Source: Belliella calami
GTDB taxonomy: Bacteria > Bacteroidota > Bacteroidia > Cytophagales > Cyclobacteriaceae
DNA: 44,793 nucleotides
NCBI RefSeq assembly: GCF_022549695.1
Contig: NZ_JAKZGS010000026.1
Coordinates: 1-44,793 of the forward strand
Direction of reading: 5' to 3'
Position 1 is the stretch's first letter; every line of letters starts with the position of its first letter. A program made the translations under genes and the position numbers. Below, piece by piece: positions 26,205 to 35,695 of this stretch. The notes under the pieces were generated by a model. The model was not told where the DNA came from. It ran no database searches and saw nothing but the letters and a program-made list of their open reading frames with translations.

Positions 26205-27239
26205 ATGAAAAATATAAAAGTAGGAGTGATCGGAATGGGAAGGATTGGAAAGATTCATTTCGATAACCTCAAAAATCAAATCGAGCATGTAGAAGTGCTG
26301 GCAATCTCAGATCCTTTTTTTACAAAAAATGTAGGTGTTCCCAATATTAGTTCTGAAGAATTAATTCAGCACAAGGATATTGAAGCTGTGATTATTTGTT
26401 CTCCTACGGATACACATGCTGACTATATCTCTTTATGTGCCAAAGCGGGTAAGCATGTGTTTTGTGAAAAACCACATGATTTGTCTATCACCAGGGTTTT
26501 GGAAACATTGCAGGAAGTAAGAGATTCAGAAGTGAAACTTATGTTGGGCTTTAATAGAAGATTTGATCCAAATTTCCAAAAAATAAGGTCATTGGTTCAG
26601 GCAGGTGAAATTGGAGATGTGCATCTGCTAAAGATTACAAGTAGAGATCCTGCGCCACCTTCTTTAGAATACTTAAAAAGTTCTGGAGGAATGTTTTTGG
26701 ACATGACTATTCATGATTTTGATATGGCAAGATTTATCATGGGAAAAGAAGTGGTTGAGGTATTTGCAGTTGCAGGAGCTTTTGTCTCGGAAGATGTCGT
26801 GTTGGCTGGAGATGTCGATACAGCTGTGATTACATTGAAGTATGAAGATGGTACGATGGCAGTGATAGACAACAGTCGCAAGGCTATCTACGGGTACGAT
26901 CAAAGGCTGGAGATTTTTGGGTCTAAGGGAATGGCAAAAGTCGATAACAATAAACCTGATACACATATTCTTTACAATCAAAATGGAGCGCATGGAGCAT
27001 TGCCTTTGAATTTCTTTATGGAAAGATATACCATGTCTTACAAGGTAGAAATGCAAAAATTTGTCGATGCCCTATTGGATGATCAGCCATTTCCGATCTC
27101 AGGTGTTGACGGGCTCAAAGCAATGTTGATCGCACTTGCTGCCCAGCAGTCAGTTATAAAAAACAAGCCTATTACAATTAGGGAAATTTCGGAAGAAAAA
27201 GTAGGTGCTGAATATTCTGAGCAAATTATTGTCAAGTAA
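26205..27239 (+). CDS. iolG: Inositol 2-dehydrogenase
   Basis: A 344-residue Gfo/Idh/MocA-family oxidoreductase that starts the pathway by oxidising myo-inositol to scyllo-inosose with NAD+. The Rossmann motif GVIGMGRIGKIH is at residues about 7-18, the catalytic-lysine motif CEKPHDLS near 93, GFNRRFDPNF near 119, and the DMTIHDFDMARF motif with the conserved Asp and His near 167-178. It is the last gene of the catabolic set and lies 161 bases behind iolE, across the repeat block. Another inositol-isomer dehydrogenase activity is possible, but the pathway would otherwise lack its first step. Confidence 0.92.
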   Translation: MKNIKVGVIGMGRIGKIHFDNLKNQIEHVEVLAISDPFFTKNVGVPNISSEELIQHKDIEAVIICSPTDTHADYISLCAKAGKHVFCEKPHDLSITRVLETLQEVRDSEVKLMLGFNRRFDPNFQKIRSLVQAGEIGDVHLLKITSRDPAPPSLEYLKSSGGMFLDMTIHDFDMARFIMGKEVVEVFAVAGAFVSEDVVLAGDVDTAVITLKYEDGTMAVIDNSRKAIYGYDQRLEIFGSKGMAKVDNNKPDTHILYNQNGAHGALPLNFFMERYTMSYKVEMQKFVDALLDDQPFPISGVDGLKAMLIALAAQQSVIKNKPITIREISEEKVGAEYSEQIIVK

Positions 27240-27674
27240 TGCTGTTTTTGAAAGTAAATATATTAGGAATAAGTGTCATGCAAACCTTTGCATAAATCGG
27301 GTTTGTTACAGATGAAAATTGTTGTTAATATAGCATAGGCATTAGCCAATATAGATGGTATATATAAAAGGAGAAAGGTAGAAATAGATGTCTTAATGGT
27401 TGAGATTTAGATTGTGATAGAGTTACTCTTTTAAGTCTCAAAGTAAAATGAAAAAATAGCCCAAAAACCTAATTATTATAGTTTAGTCTCCCGAAAAATT
27501 AAGCAAAATAATTTATAACTAACTATACGGTTGATTTAGAGAAAAATCAATCAATGGAAGATTACTGCCTAAACCCTAAAGAAAAAATTCGTGAACGACT
27601 CTAAAACTTAAAATTAGTTTTTCTGGATTCATGATTTGAACTAAGAATCGACAATTACAATAAACCAAATCAAA
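27240..27674. other. Promoter and leader region of the susC gene, 435 bp
   Basis: Holds the second copy of the operator at 27278-27293. The long, AT-rich region after it has a weak TTGATTT/AAATCAA hairpin at 27531-27550. No reading frame is supported. A leader of several hundred bases before a susC gene is not unusual. Confidence 0.5.
27278..27293. promoter_or_regulatory. LacI-family operator upstream of susC
   Basis: ATGCAAACCTTTGCAT, identical in all 16 bases to the site before iolJ. It is 39 bases after the iolG stop and 382 bases before the susC start, so it most likely controls a separate susCD promoter within the same regulon. Confidence 0.72.
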
Positions 27675-30600
27675 ATGAAAAAAACCCTTACCAAATTAAA
27701 TCGGATAGCAAATTTCGAGATGAAATTTCGACTATTTCCAAATCTCACATTACTTTATCTCATCTGTAGTTTTCTATTGCTTAGCGCAATGTCTGTTTAT
27801 GCACAGAGCTCTACCGTTACAGGTGTGGTAATATCCGGTGAGGATAATCTGCCTTTTCCAGGAGTGACTGTGATGGTAAAAGGAACATCCAATGGAGCTG
27901 TTACGGATATGGATGGGGCTTTCTCGATCAATGTCGCAGATGCATCAAATGCTACTTTGGTATTCTCTTTTATAGGGTTTACAACACAAGAAGTAGCTTT
28001 GAACAACAGAAGTTTTATAGAGGTGACTATAGAGCCTGATGTCTCCCAGCTTGATGAGGTGGTGGTAATCGGCTATGGAGAAAGTAAAAGGAGAGACCTT
28101 ACAGGCGCTGTAGGTTCTATGAACTCTGACAATATCAAAGAAACCAACAAGGTAAATGCTTTTCAAGCTTTGCAGGGTCAAGTTGCTGGTGTGAATATCC
28201 AAGCTGCTGATAATAAACCAGGAGGAGGTTTCAATGTTAGGATTCGGGGAGCGAATACGATCAATGCGAACGAAACAGTAGATCAAGGTGGATTTAGTGC
28301 AGGTCAAAACCCCTTATTCATTGTAGATGGGATTTTTGTAAATGACATTTCTTTCTTGAATCCATCAGACATTGAACGAATGGATGTCCTCAAAGATGCT
28401 TCTGCTACAGCTATTTACGGCTCTCGTGGGAGTAATGGGGTAGTTATAATTGAAACAAGAAAAGGAGCAAAAGGCAAACTTACTGTACAATATGATAACT
28501 ATATTGGTGTAAGACAGGCATACAACGTTCCAGAAATGTTTCAGGGGGAGGAGTTTGTTCAATATTTTAAAGATGCTGTTGTAGGAAATCAGTGGGCTGG
28601 AGGAAACAGGGATTTTACTGTAAGTGATGTTGACTTGAGTGATTTTATGAGGCCAAATGAACTTGCAAATATAGAAGCAGGTAGATTTACAAATTGGCTA
28701 GATTTAGTGACTACCACTGGTGCGCAACAAAATCACACAGTAAATCTTAGTGGAGGAAATGATAATTCCATCTATGGATTTGGTATGGCATATACCAAAG
28801 ATCAAGGTACTTTCGCGGGTGAAGATTTTGAAAGATTCAATCTAAGAGCTAATGTCAACACGAATTTATCAAAGCATGTATCCCTTGGATTTAGTAATTA
28901 TGCTTCTTTTGCAATTAGGAATGAAGGCAGTAGAGAAGGTTTAAGGAGTGCTTACAGATTAAGACCAACAGGCTCTCCTTTTGAAGAGAATGGCGAACCT
29001 AAATTTTTCCCAATAGAAGGAGAAACATTTATCACGAATCCATTATTTGAACCTGAGTCAATGACCATGGAGACTAGGACGCTCAATTATTTGAGTAATC
29101 TTTCCCTTTCTGTAAGTCCAATAAAAAACTTAAAATTTACCTCAAATTTTTCTCCAAATATAGAATTTATGAGATTCGGAGAATACAGGGGTAGGTTCAA
29201 TAAATCTACCAATGGCATCATCCAAAATACAAGAGCTGACGTCACTAACGGAAATAGGATTTCATATACATGGGATAATATCATCAATTACAATACTCAA
29301 TTTGGTAAGGATCATGTGTTCAATGCTACCTTCGTCTATTCCATGTTTTCTGATAGATACGAAAATTACAGAATGCAAAGAAGAGGATATTCTACAGATC
29401 AATTTTTATTCTACAATATGCAAGCTGGTCCAGATATTCGTGATGTCACCAGTGGATTGTCGAAACAAACACTTGAGTCTTACACTGCCAGGGTAAATTA
29501 TAATTTGAAAGATAAATACTTGTTAACATTGACAGGGAGATATGATGGTGCGTCCATTCTTGCAGATGGCAATAAATGGGCATTTTTCCCTTCTGCGGCT
29601 ATTGGTTGGAGGATTTCTGATGAGTCATTTATGAAAGGACAGTCACTAGTGGAAGATCTTAAGATGAGACTTAGTTATGGTGAAACAGGCAATAATGGTT
29701 CTGGTGGAGGTCTGGGTCCTTTATTAGCTCAATCACTTGTAAACAATTCCAATTTCGTCAATTTGGGTGACCAACCTGTTCAGTCTGCTTTTATGACCAG
29801 TCTTATCAATAGAGACTTGACTTGGGAAAGGACAAAAGAGTTTAACTTAGGTCTTGATTTTGGGTTTTTCAAAAATAGGTTGTATGGTTCTTTGGATTTG
29901 TATGAAAGACAAAATACGGGGATCATATTTTTCAGACCTACCCCAATTTTGACTGGCTACACTGGTGTTTATGAAAATATTGGTAATGCAACTAACAGAG
30001 GTATAGAATTAACTCTAAACTCAGTGAATTTTGATAACGGAAATTTCAAATGGAGTTCCTCACTCAACTTTGCCAGCAATAGAAATAGGATTACCAAACT
30101 CACTGGTCAAACGGACGAGATTTTGTTTGGTGTACAGGCAGGTTCTTATATTCACAGAGTAGGGGAATCCATAGGGTCTATCTATACTTGGGTTTTCGAT
30201 GGGATTTGGCAACTCGATGAGTTGGAGCAAGCTCAAGCTTTTGGACAGCTTCCTGGTCAAGTGAAAGTAAAAGACATCAATAATGACGGTGTGATAGATG
30301 CAGATGATAGAGATGTCATAGGAAATAATCTCCCAAAATGGACAGGAGGAATCTCCAATACTTTCAACTACAGGAATTTCGACTTTACTTTCTTTGTCCA
30401 TACCCTACAAGGGGCCAAATCAGCAAGTTATTTCCATATTTCGCATTCGGGTTATTACAATGTATTGGCCAGATTCAATAGCTTGAAAACTAACTATTGG
30501 ACTCCTGACAACCCCTCCAATGAATGGCACCAGCCTAGCAATGATGGACCATTTGCAGAACCATTGGTTTATAGAGATGTGTCTTTTGTCAAAGTTGGTT

Positions 30601-30800
30601 ACATTACACTTGGCTATAATTTTGGAAAATCGATTATTGACCCTTTGAAAGTGAGTAGTCTAAGAGTGTATTTTACTGCCCAAAATCCATTCACATTCAC
30701 TTCATATGATGGTTGGGATCCAGAAACTGCTGCTAGAAACAGCTGGGGATCTGCCAATCTTTCTAGAATCTTGATGGGTGGAATTAATGTCAAATTTTAA
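27675..30800 (+). CDS. SusC/RagA-family TonB-dependent outer-membrane transporter
   Basis: A 1041-residue receptor. The signal peptide (ending SVYA-QSS near residue 44) is followed by a carboxypeptidase-regulatory-like domain (TVTGVVISGEDNLPFPGVTV to about residue 115). A TonB box-like DEVVVIGYG begins near residue 127, and the plug domain contains the SusC-type PLFIVDGIFVND and DVLKDASATAIYGSRGSNG segments. The remainder is a 22-stranded barrel ending in GGINVKF. It partners the SusD-like lipoprotein 11 bases downstream to import a ligand too large or scarce for porins. The operator shared with iolJ makes an inositol-containing compound the likely ligand. Confidence 0.95.
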   Translation: MKKTLTKLNRIANFEMKFRLFPNLTLLYLICSFLLLSAMSVYAQSSTVTGVVISGEDNLPFPGVTVMVKGTSNGAVTDMDGAFSINVADASNATLVFSFIGFTTQEVALNNRSFIEVTIEPDVSQLDEVVVIGYGESKRRDLTGAVGSMNSDNIKETNKVNAFQALQGQVAGVNIQAADNKPGGGFNVRIRGANTINANETVDQGGFSAGQNPLFIVDGIFVNDISFLNPSDIERMDVLKDASATAIYGSRGSNGVVIIETRKGAKGKLTVQYDNYIGVRQAYNVPEMFQGEEFVQYFKDAVVGNQWAGGNRDFTVSDVDLSDFMRPNELANIEAGRFTNWLDLVTTTGAQQNHTVNLSGGNDNSIYGFGMAYTKDQGTFAGEDFERFNLRANVNTNLSKHVSLGFSNYASFAIRNEGSREGLRSAYRLRPTGSPFEENGEPKFFPIEGETFITNPLFEPESMTMETRTLNYLSNLSLSVSPIKNLKFTSNFSPNIEFMRFGEYRGRFNKSTNGIIQNTRADVTNGNRISYTWDNIINYNTQFGKDHVFNATFVYSMFSDRYENYRMQRRGYSTDQFLFYNMQAGPDIRDVTSGLSKQTLESYTARVNYNLKDKYLLTLTGRYDGASILADGNKWAFFPSAAIGWRISDESFMKGQSLVEDLKMRLSYGETGNNGSGGGLGPLLAQSLVNNSNFVNLGDQPVQSAFMTSLINRDLTWERTKEFNLGLDFGFFKNRLYGSLDLYERQNTGIIFFRPTPILTGYTGVYENIGNATNRGIELTLNSVNFDNGNFKWSSSLNFASNRNRITKLTGQTDEILFGVQAGSYIHRVGESIGSIYTWVFDGIWQLDELEQAQAFGQLPGQVKVKDINNDGVIDADDRDVIGNNLPKWTGGISNTFNYRNFDFTFFVHTLQGAKSASYFHISHSGYYNVLARFNSLKTNYWTPDNPSNEWHQPSNDGPFAEPLVYRDVSFVKVGYITLGYNFGKSIIDPLKVSSLRVYFTAQNPFTFTSYDGWDPETAARNSWGSANLSRILMGGINVKF

Positions 30801-30811
30801 TTGAATTAAAG

Positions 30812-32422
30812 ATGAAAACTATATATAAAAATTTCAATTTGCTTTGCATCGCTTTGCTTTCCTTTGCGGTGCTAGGATGTAGTGATTTTCTTGAAGAAGA
30901 AAATAAGTCTAGGGAAACGGATATTGTGGCAAGTTCAAACCCTGCTTTTTTTGACCAATTGGTAGCAGAGGTTTACAACCGGATGCGGGCAGTAACTTCT
31001 TCATATGATCTGGATTTTTTGGGAACGGATATTTTCACTAGGGGCGATATCATCGCAGGGATAAACGAAATAAACGATTATGTGAATCTAAGACCGGTCA
31101 ATGGATCAGTGTCCAATCAGTGGTTTGTCAATTATAGAGTAATTGCCGCTTCCAATGCAGCAATCGATAGATCTAATGAGATTATGGGCCTAACTGATGC
31201 TGCAAAGCAAATCGGACTTGCGGAAGCAAAATTCTTTAGGGCTTATGCATACTTTAACTTGGTAGAACATTTTGGAGGAGTACCTTTGGTCTTGAATGAA
31301 TTGAGAACTTCGACTGTAGATTTCACCAGGAATACAGAAGCAGAGGTTTACAATCAGATTGTTTTAGATTTGACAGATGCTTTGAACGGCGCTCCTGAAA
31401 CTCCCACTGTATATGGTAGGGTTTCCAAAAACGCGGTAAGACACCTTTATTCCAAAGTTTTGCTGACAAGAGGCTACAAGGATTTTGGTTCTTCTGAAGA
31501 CTTCACCCAAGCAGCATCTTTGGCTGAAACGGTAATTGCTGCCCATCCATTAGTTAATAACTATTCTACGCTTGTTTCAAAAGAAAATCAAAGAAACAGT
31601 GAGGTTGTGTTTTCGATCCTTTACGGTTCCAATCCAGTCTCAAGGGGCGTGGGAAACAGCAGACATTTGTTGTTCAAATTTGTCTATGATGTGTATCCGG
31701 GGCAAACGAGATCTACCTTGTACCATCGAGGTCTTGGGCCAGCTCCGACACCATATTTCTTTAGCCTGTTTCAGGAAAATGACCAAAGAGAAGCAGCCAC
31801 CGTTAGGAGGTTGTTATTGGCAGAGGTAAGCAATGCTTCAGCGGGTATCGTATCAGGAGATACTTCTGTGTTTTTCCCCAAATCTGCATGGAGTGCTAGT
31901 ATGATCGAAAGCAAGCCTTATGTGGTTGTGAACCCTTCAAACTATTTTATTCCAAATGGATTTACACAAGTTCAGTATCCTATGTTCAAGAAATTTGATG
32001 ACCCAGGTGTACCTTATACCAATCCCGGAATCAATCCTGACGGTGAAAGAGACGCTATAATCATGAGATCAGGTGAAACAAGACTTTTGGCTGCTGAAGC
32101 ATATTTACAGCTAAACAATGCTGCCAAAGCTGCAGAACACTTGAATGCAATTAGATTACGAGCAGGGCTCATTCAGCCAATTACCCCTGCTCAAGTTACA
32201 ATTGATTTGATCTTGGACGAAAGTGCAAAAGAGCTTGCTGGGGAAGTAAGTCGCTGGATGGATCTCAAAAGAACAGGCAGATTGATTGAAAGAGTGCTTG
32301 CACATAATCCCCACGCAGCACTGAACAATGCCATCAGACCATTTCACCTTCTTAGGCCTATACCTCAAAGCGAAATAGATGTGACTGGTGGTGTCTTGGA
32401 ACAAAACCCTCAATACAATTAA
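30812..32422 (+). CDS. SusD/RagB-family substrate-binding lipoprotein
   Basis: A 536-residue lipoprotein with the lipobox LLSFAVLGCSDF (Cys23 acylated) and the TPR-rich SusD fold. Landmarks are AEAKFFRAYAYFNLVEHFGGVPLV near residue 140, VSKNAVRHLYSKVLLTRG near 200, ETRLLAAEAYLQLNNAAKAAEHLNAIRLRAG near 420, and the C-terminal HLLRPIPQSEID...NPQYN signature. It caps the SusC barrel and binds the ligand at the cell surface. No homologue with known ligand can be named from reading alone. Transcription with susC is near certain at 11-bp spacing. Confidence 0.93.
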   Translation: MKTIYKNFNLLCIALLSFAVLGCSDFLEEENKSRETDIVASSNPAFFDQLVAEVYNRMRAVTSSYDLDFLGTDIFTRGDIIAGINEINDYVNLRPVNGSVSNQWFVNYRVIAASNAAIDRSNEIMGLTDAAKQIGLAEAKFFRAYAYFNLVEHFGGVPLVLNELRTSTVDFTRNTEAEVYNQIVLDLTDALNGAPETPTVYGRVSKNAVRHLYSKVLLTRGYKDFGSSEDFTQAASLAETVIAAHPLVNNYSTLVSKENQRNSEVVFSILYGSNPVSRGVGNSRHLLFKFVYDVYPGQTRSTLYHRGLGPAPTPYFFSLFQENDQREAATVRRLLLAEVSNASAGIVSGDTSVFFPKSAWSASMIESKPYVVVNPSNYFIPNGFTQVQYPMFKKFDDPGVPYTNPGINPDGERDAIIMRSGETRLLAAEAYLQLNNAAKAAEHLNAIRLRAGLIQPITPAQVTIDLILDESAKELAGEVSRWMDLKRTGRLIERVLAHNPHAALNNAIRPFHLLRPIPQSEIDVTGGVLEQNPQYN

Positions 32423-32723
32423 TTTAAGTTTTGAGTTTTGAGTTTGGGAAAAATGTGAATTTATTCTGTGTTTGGGATCTTATCTAAATGCGGGATAAAT
32501 TCACTTTATCTAATTTGAGTATCCGAAATGTGGCACATCGGGTTACATGTGGTCTTGATTATTACGGACATTTGTCACCAGCTTGAACGCCTGAGACGTA
32601 GACAACAGCCCATACTTCTGCGCTGTGACGTAGTCAACAGGACTTGAATTCGTTTATCTAATAATCTATTGTTTGGCTTTATGCAAGAAAGTGGCTAGCC
32701 ATTTTATCTAATTTAAACAACGC
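32423..32723. other. Intergenic region, 301 bp
   Basis: Contains two near-identical 14-mers, GACGTAGACAACAG (32595) and GACGTAGTCAACAG (32627), and a copy of the dispersed repeat (32625-32716). There is no clear terminator for susCD and no copy of the ATGCAAACCTTTGCAT operator, so whether the next gene is co-transcribed is open. Confidence 0.5.
32625..32716. repeat. Degenerate dispersed intergenic repeat, copy E
   Basis: GTCAAC followed by TTCGTTTATC, CTATTGTTTGGC and GCAAGAAAGTGG matches copy C at 5626-5714 in the same order and spacing, ending in an ATTTTATC tail. It ends 8 bases before the phosphatase start codon. Confidence 0.45.
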
Positions 32724-33725
32724 ATGCATTTCAAAAGAAAAAAAGTAAGTTTCGCTAGAATTATCAAATATAACTATTTGAAATACAAATTAATAACTCT
32801 TTTTGTCTCCTTGGGTTTTGTCAGTGGATCATTGGCTCAAAATGAAAATCTAAGCAGCAAATTATCTCCAGATGCACTCAACTTTATCGTCTTGGGTGAT
32901 TGGGGAAGGTATGGAGATGATCATCAGCTACAAGTGGCACAGCAACTTGCAAAAACCTCAAAGGAAATCCATGCCCAGTTTTTTATCAGTGTAGGGGATA
33001 ATTTTTATCCCAAAGGAGTGGCGAGTATTCATGATGCACATTGGCATTATTCCTTTGAAGATATTTATAAGGATTTTGCACATCAAAAAGAGTGGTATGG
33101 AATCTTGGGAAACCATGATTATATGGGGAATCCAGATGCACAAGTAGAATACACCAACATCAGTAGGCGTTGGGTAATGCCGGGTAGATATTATACCAAA
33201 GATTTCAAACTCAAAGGTCAAGATGAACTACTCCAGATTACCTTTATCGATACCAATCCACTGATTCCTGAGTTTTACAACAACAAGGAGTATGGGCCAA
33301 ATGTCATGACACAAGACACGGTTGCCCAGATAGGATGGTTGAAAGAAACAATATCAAGAGATGATAAAGCTTGGAAATTGGTAGTCGGACACCACCCGAT
33401 GTTTACTGGTAGTGAAAAAAGAAGGGAAGGTTATGATACACGGTCAATCAGGAGTAGTTTGAGAGGAATATTGGAATCCCACAAAGTAGATGCTTACATA
33501 GCTGGTCATGATCATAGTTTGCAACATTTGTTGCCAGAAGGTGGCATGCATCATTTTGTATCTGGATCGGCTTCGGAAGCCACAGAAGTTGGGATGCTTC
33601 CATTTACCAAATTTGCTGCACAAGCTTTTGGTTTCTTGGTCTTTTCCGTTACTTCCCAAAAAATACAGGTTTTTGCTATTTCCCATTCAGGTGAGGTTCT
33701 ATATGATACCACAATCGTTAGATAA
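32724..33725 (+). CDS. Secreted purple-acid-type metallophosphatase
   Basis: A 333-residue exported protein. The signal segment is preceded by an unusually long basic N-terminus (hydrophobic core about residues 23-37, cleavage near SLA-Q). The metallophosphatase domain has all five metal-site motifs of the low-molecular-weight purple acid phosphatase (TRAP/ACP5) group: GDWG (58-61), GDNFYPKG (91-98), GNHDY (129-133), VGHHPMF (221-227) and GHDHSLQH (261-268). This group hydrolyses phosphate monoesters. It follows a SusCD pair carrying the inositol-regulon operator, so an inositol phosphate is a plausible substrate. A general phosphate-scavenging role is the alternative. Confidence 0.85.
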   Translation: MHFKRKKVSFARIIKYNYLKYKLITLFVSLGFVSGSLAQNENLSSKLSPDALNFIVLGDWGRYGDDHQLQVAQQLAKTSKEIHAQFFISVGDNFYPKGVASIHDAHWHYSFEDIYKDFAHQKEWYGILGNHDYMGNPDAQVEYTNISRRWVMPGRYYTKDFKLKGQDELLQITFIDTNPLIPEFYNNKEYGPNVMTQDTVAQIGWLKETISRDDKAWKLVVGHHPMFTGSEKRREGYDTRSIRSSLRGILESHKVDAYIAGHDHSLQHLLPEGGMHHFVSGSASEATEVGMLPFTKFAAQAFGFLVFSVTSQKIQVFAISHSGEVLYDTTIVR

Positions 33726-33897
33726 AATTTTGTTTTATACAGAATGATACCATTAGTATTATATTTTCCTACTTCCGGATTTATTTTGATAATGGTTGAT
33801 ATTAGATATTTGTAGATATTGATCAAATGCCAAAATTTATACTAGTACTTGAGTTTGCTGGAAATGAAGTGGGTAATCCAATAAAATTTAATCAGAA

Positions 33898-35682
33898 ATG
33901 AAAAAGATCTCGAGAAAAACATTTATCAAACAATCGGCTAGTTTGGGCTTAATGACCGCAATGATACCGTTCACAGCGCATGTATGGGCAGTGGGATCAA
34001 AAAACGGCTTCAAAGATTCCAAAATATTGAAGCGGTTAATCAAAGCAAATGATGAACTTGTCATTAAGCTTCTCTTACCTGAAAACAGTAATCCGAAATT
34101 TTACATTCGACAACAAGGATATGATTTTGCGGTGCTTTCGGCAAGTTATTGTCATCAGGAATCTACTTTTCACAATAGTGAGAAGGTCTTGCAAAGAATG
34201 GAAAGCCTTATGGTTTTTCTCTTGTCACAACAGCGTTCTGACGGTACCATGAATACAGGCAACCTTGAATCACCACCGGATACAGCCTTTGTAATGGAGC
34301 CGCTTTGTGCTGCTGCCAAGATCTTGATTGATCACAAAAACCCTGCTTTGGAAAATGTGAAAACAGATCTCAAGAGATTTGTCGTCAGTGCTGGAGAAGC
34401 TTTGGTCACAGGAGGGATCCACACGCCAAACCACCGATGGGTTCTGAGTGCAGCCTTAGCCAAGATCAACCATGTATATCCTGATCAAAGATATGTGAAC
34501 CGTGTGAATGACTGGTTGGGAGAGGGGATCTTTATTGATGAAGATGGACATTATCCTGAGCGGAGTATGAATTATTCAGCCGTGGAAAATGAAGCGTTTA
34601 TCACCATGGCCAAGCTCTTGGATAAAGAAGAGCTTCTAGTTCCGGTAAGGAAAAATCTTGAAATGACTTACTATTATATGGAACCAAATGGTGATTTGGT
34701 CACCTTCGATTCTAGACGTCAAGATCAATATTCCCAACATAATATCGTAGCACAATATTTAAACTATCGATACTTGTCAATCAAAGATAAGAATTCATTG
34801 TTTGCAGGTATAGCTAGGGAAATAGAAGGATTTGAAGGTTTTGTAGAGAAGATAGTAAGTGGAGGGTTATACTATTTCATGGAACATGAGATTCTCCAAA
34901 ACGAAATGCCACTTTCAGCACCACTTCCTAAGGAATATAAGAAGGTGTTTCCAACAAGCAGTCTGGCTAGAATCAGGATGAATGACACCACAATGACGAT
35001 TTTTGGTGGGGTTGATTGGCCTCTGATTATTGCTTCTGGAAGGTCGATCAGTCCCAATTTCTTTTCTTATAGGAAAGGGACGGCTGTACTGAAACATATC
35101 AGAATGTCTTCTTCTTTTTTCAGCATGGGACATTTTAGAAGTGAAGGACTGGAAGTAAAAGATGGAAAGTATATTTTATACAAAAAACTGCAAGCTCCAT
35201 ATTACCAACCACTTCCTCAAAACCTCCGAAATGAAGCTGGTGATTATCAACTGAGCCCTAGTGTGGATGGAAGATTCTGGAGTAAAATGACTTTTGCAGA
35301 TCGACCGGTAAGCAATGTAAAAAGCCTAGAAAGTAAAATTACAATTGTAGAAAATGATGGGAAAGCTGATTTGTCTATAGAAGTCACTGGCTTGGAAGGA
35401 GTACCTGTGACAGTGGAACTATGTTTTGCAGCTGGTGGAGAATTTGATGGTGTTGGAGAGCCTGTAGATTCTAATGGGAACAGGTTTTTGGAAAATGGGG
35501 TGGGAAAATACAAAGTTGGTAATGACGAAATTTCATTTGGGCCAGGAATCAAGAAGCATGAGAGTATCTATCGGCTAGATGGTGAAATGTACACCGTTCA
35601 CTTTGGAACATTGAGGACTGATGGGGACCATGTATACCTTACTGGAATTACTCCTTTTAAACATACGCTTTCTCTCCAGTAA
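33898..35682 (+). CDS. Secreted protein of unknown function, probable toroid-type polysaccharide-active enzyme
   Basis: A 594-residue exported protein. The start KKISRKTFIKQSASLGLM looks like a twin-arginine signal with RK in place of RR. The N-terminal two thirds are helix-rich, with repeated aromatic and acidic positions, and include PNHRWVLSAAL near residues 176-186, YPERSMNYSAVENEAF near 218-233 and QDQYSQHNIVAQYLNYRY near 276-293. The last third is beta-rich. Such a toroid-plus-beta layout is seen in alginate/heparinase-type lyases, and a downstream GH88/GH105 enzyme, which acts on the unsaturated ends made by lyases, supports that idea. I cannot assign a lyase family, and the catalytic residues are unproven. 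Confidence 0.55.
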   Translation: MKKISRKTFIKQSASLGLMTAMIPFTAHVWAVGSKNGFKDSKILKRLIKANDELVIKLLLPENSNPKFYIRQQGYDFAVLSASYCHQESTFHNSEKVLQRMESLMVFLLSQQRSDGTMNTGNLESPPDTAFVMEPLCAAAKILIDHKNPALENVKTDLKRFVVSAGEALVTGGIHTPNHRWVLSAALAKINHVYPDQRYVNRVNDWLGEGIFIDEDGHYPERSMNYSAVENEAFITMAKLLDKEELLVPVRKNLEMTYYYMEPNGDLVTFDSRRQDQYSQHNIVAQYLNYRYLSIKDKNSLFAGIAREIEGFEGFVEKIVSGGLYYFMEHEILQNEMPLSAPLPKEYKKVFPTSSLARIRMNDTTMTIFGGVDWPLIIASGRSISPNFFSYRKGTAVLKHIRMSSSFFSMGHFRSEGLEVKDGKYILYKKLQAPYYQPLPQNLRNEAGDYQLSPSVDGRFWSKMTFADRPVSNVKSLESKITIVENDGKADLSIEVTGLEGVPVTVELCFAAGGEFDGVGEPVDSNGNRFLENGVGKYKVGNDEISFGPGIKKHESIYRLDGEMYTVHFGTLRTDGDHVYLTGITPFKHTLSLQ

Positions 35683-35695
35683 ACATTTTCCAACC

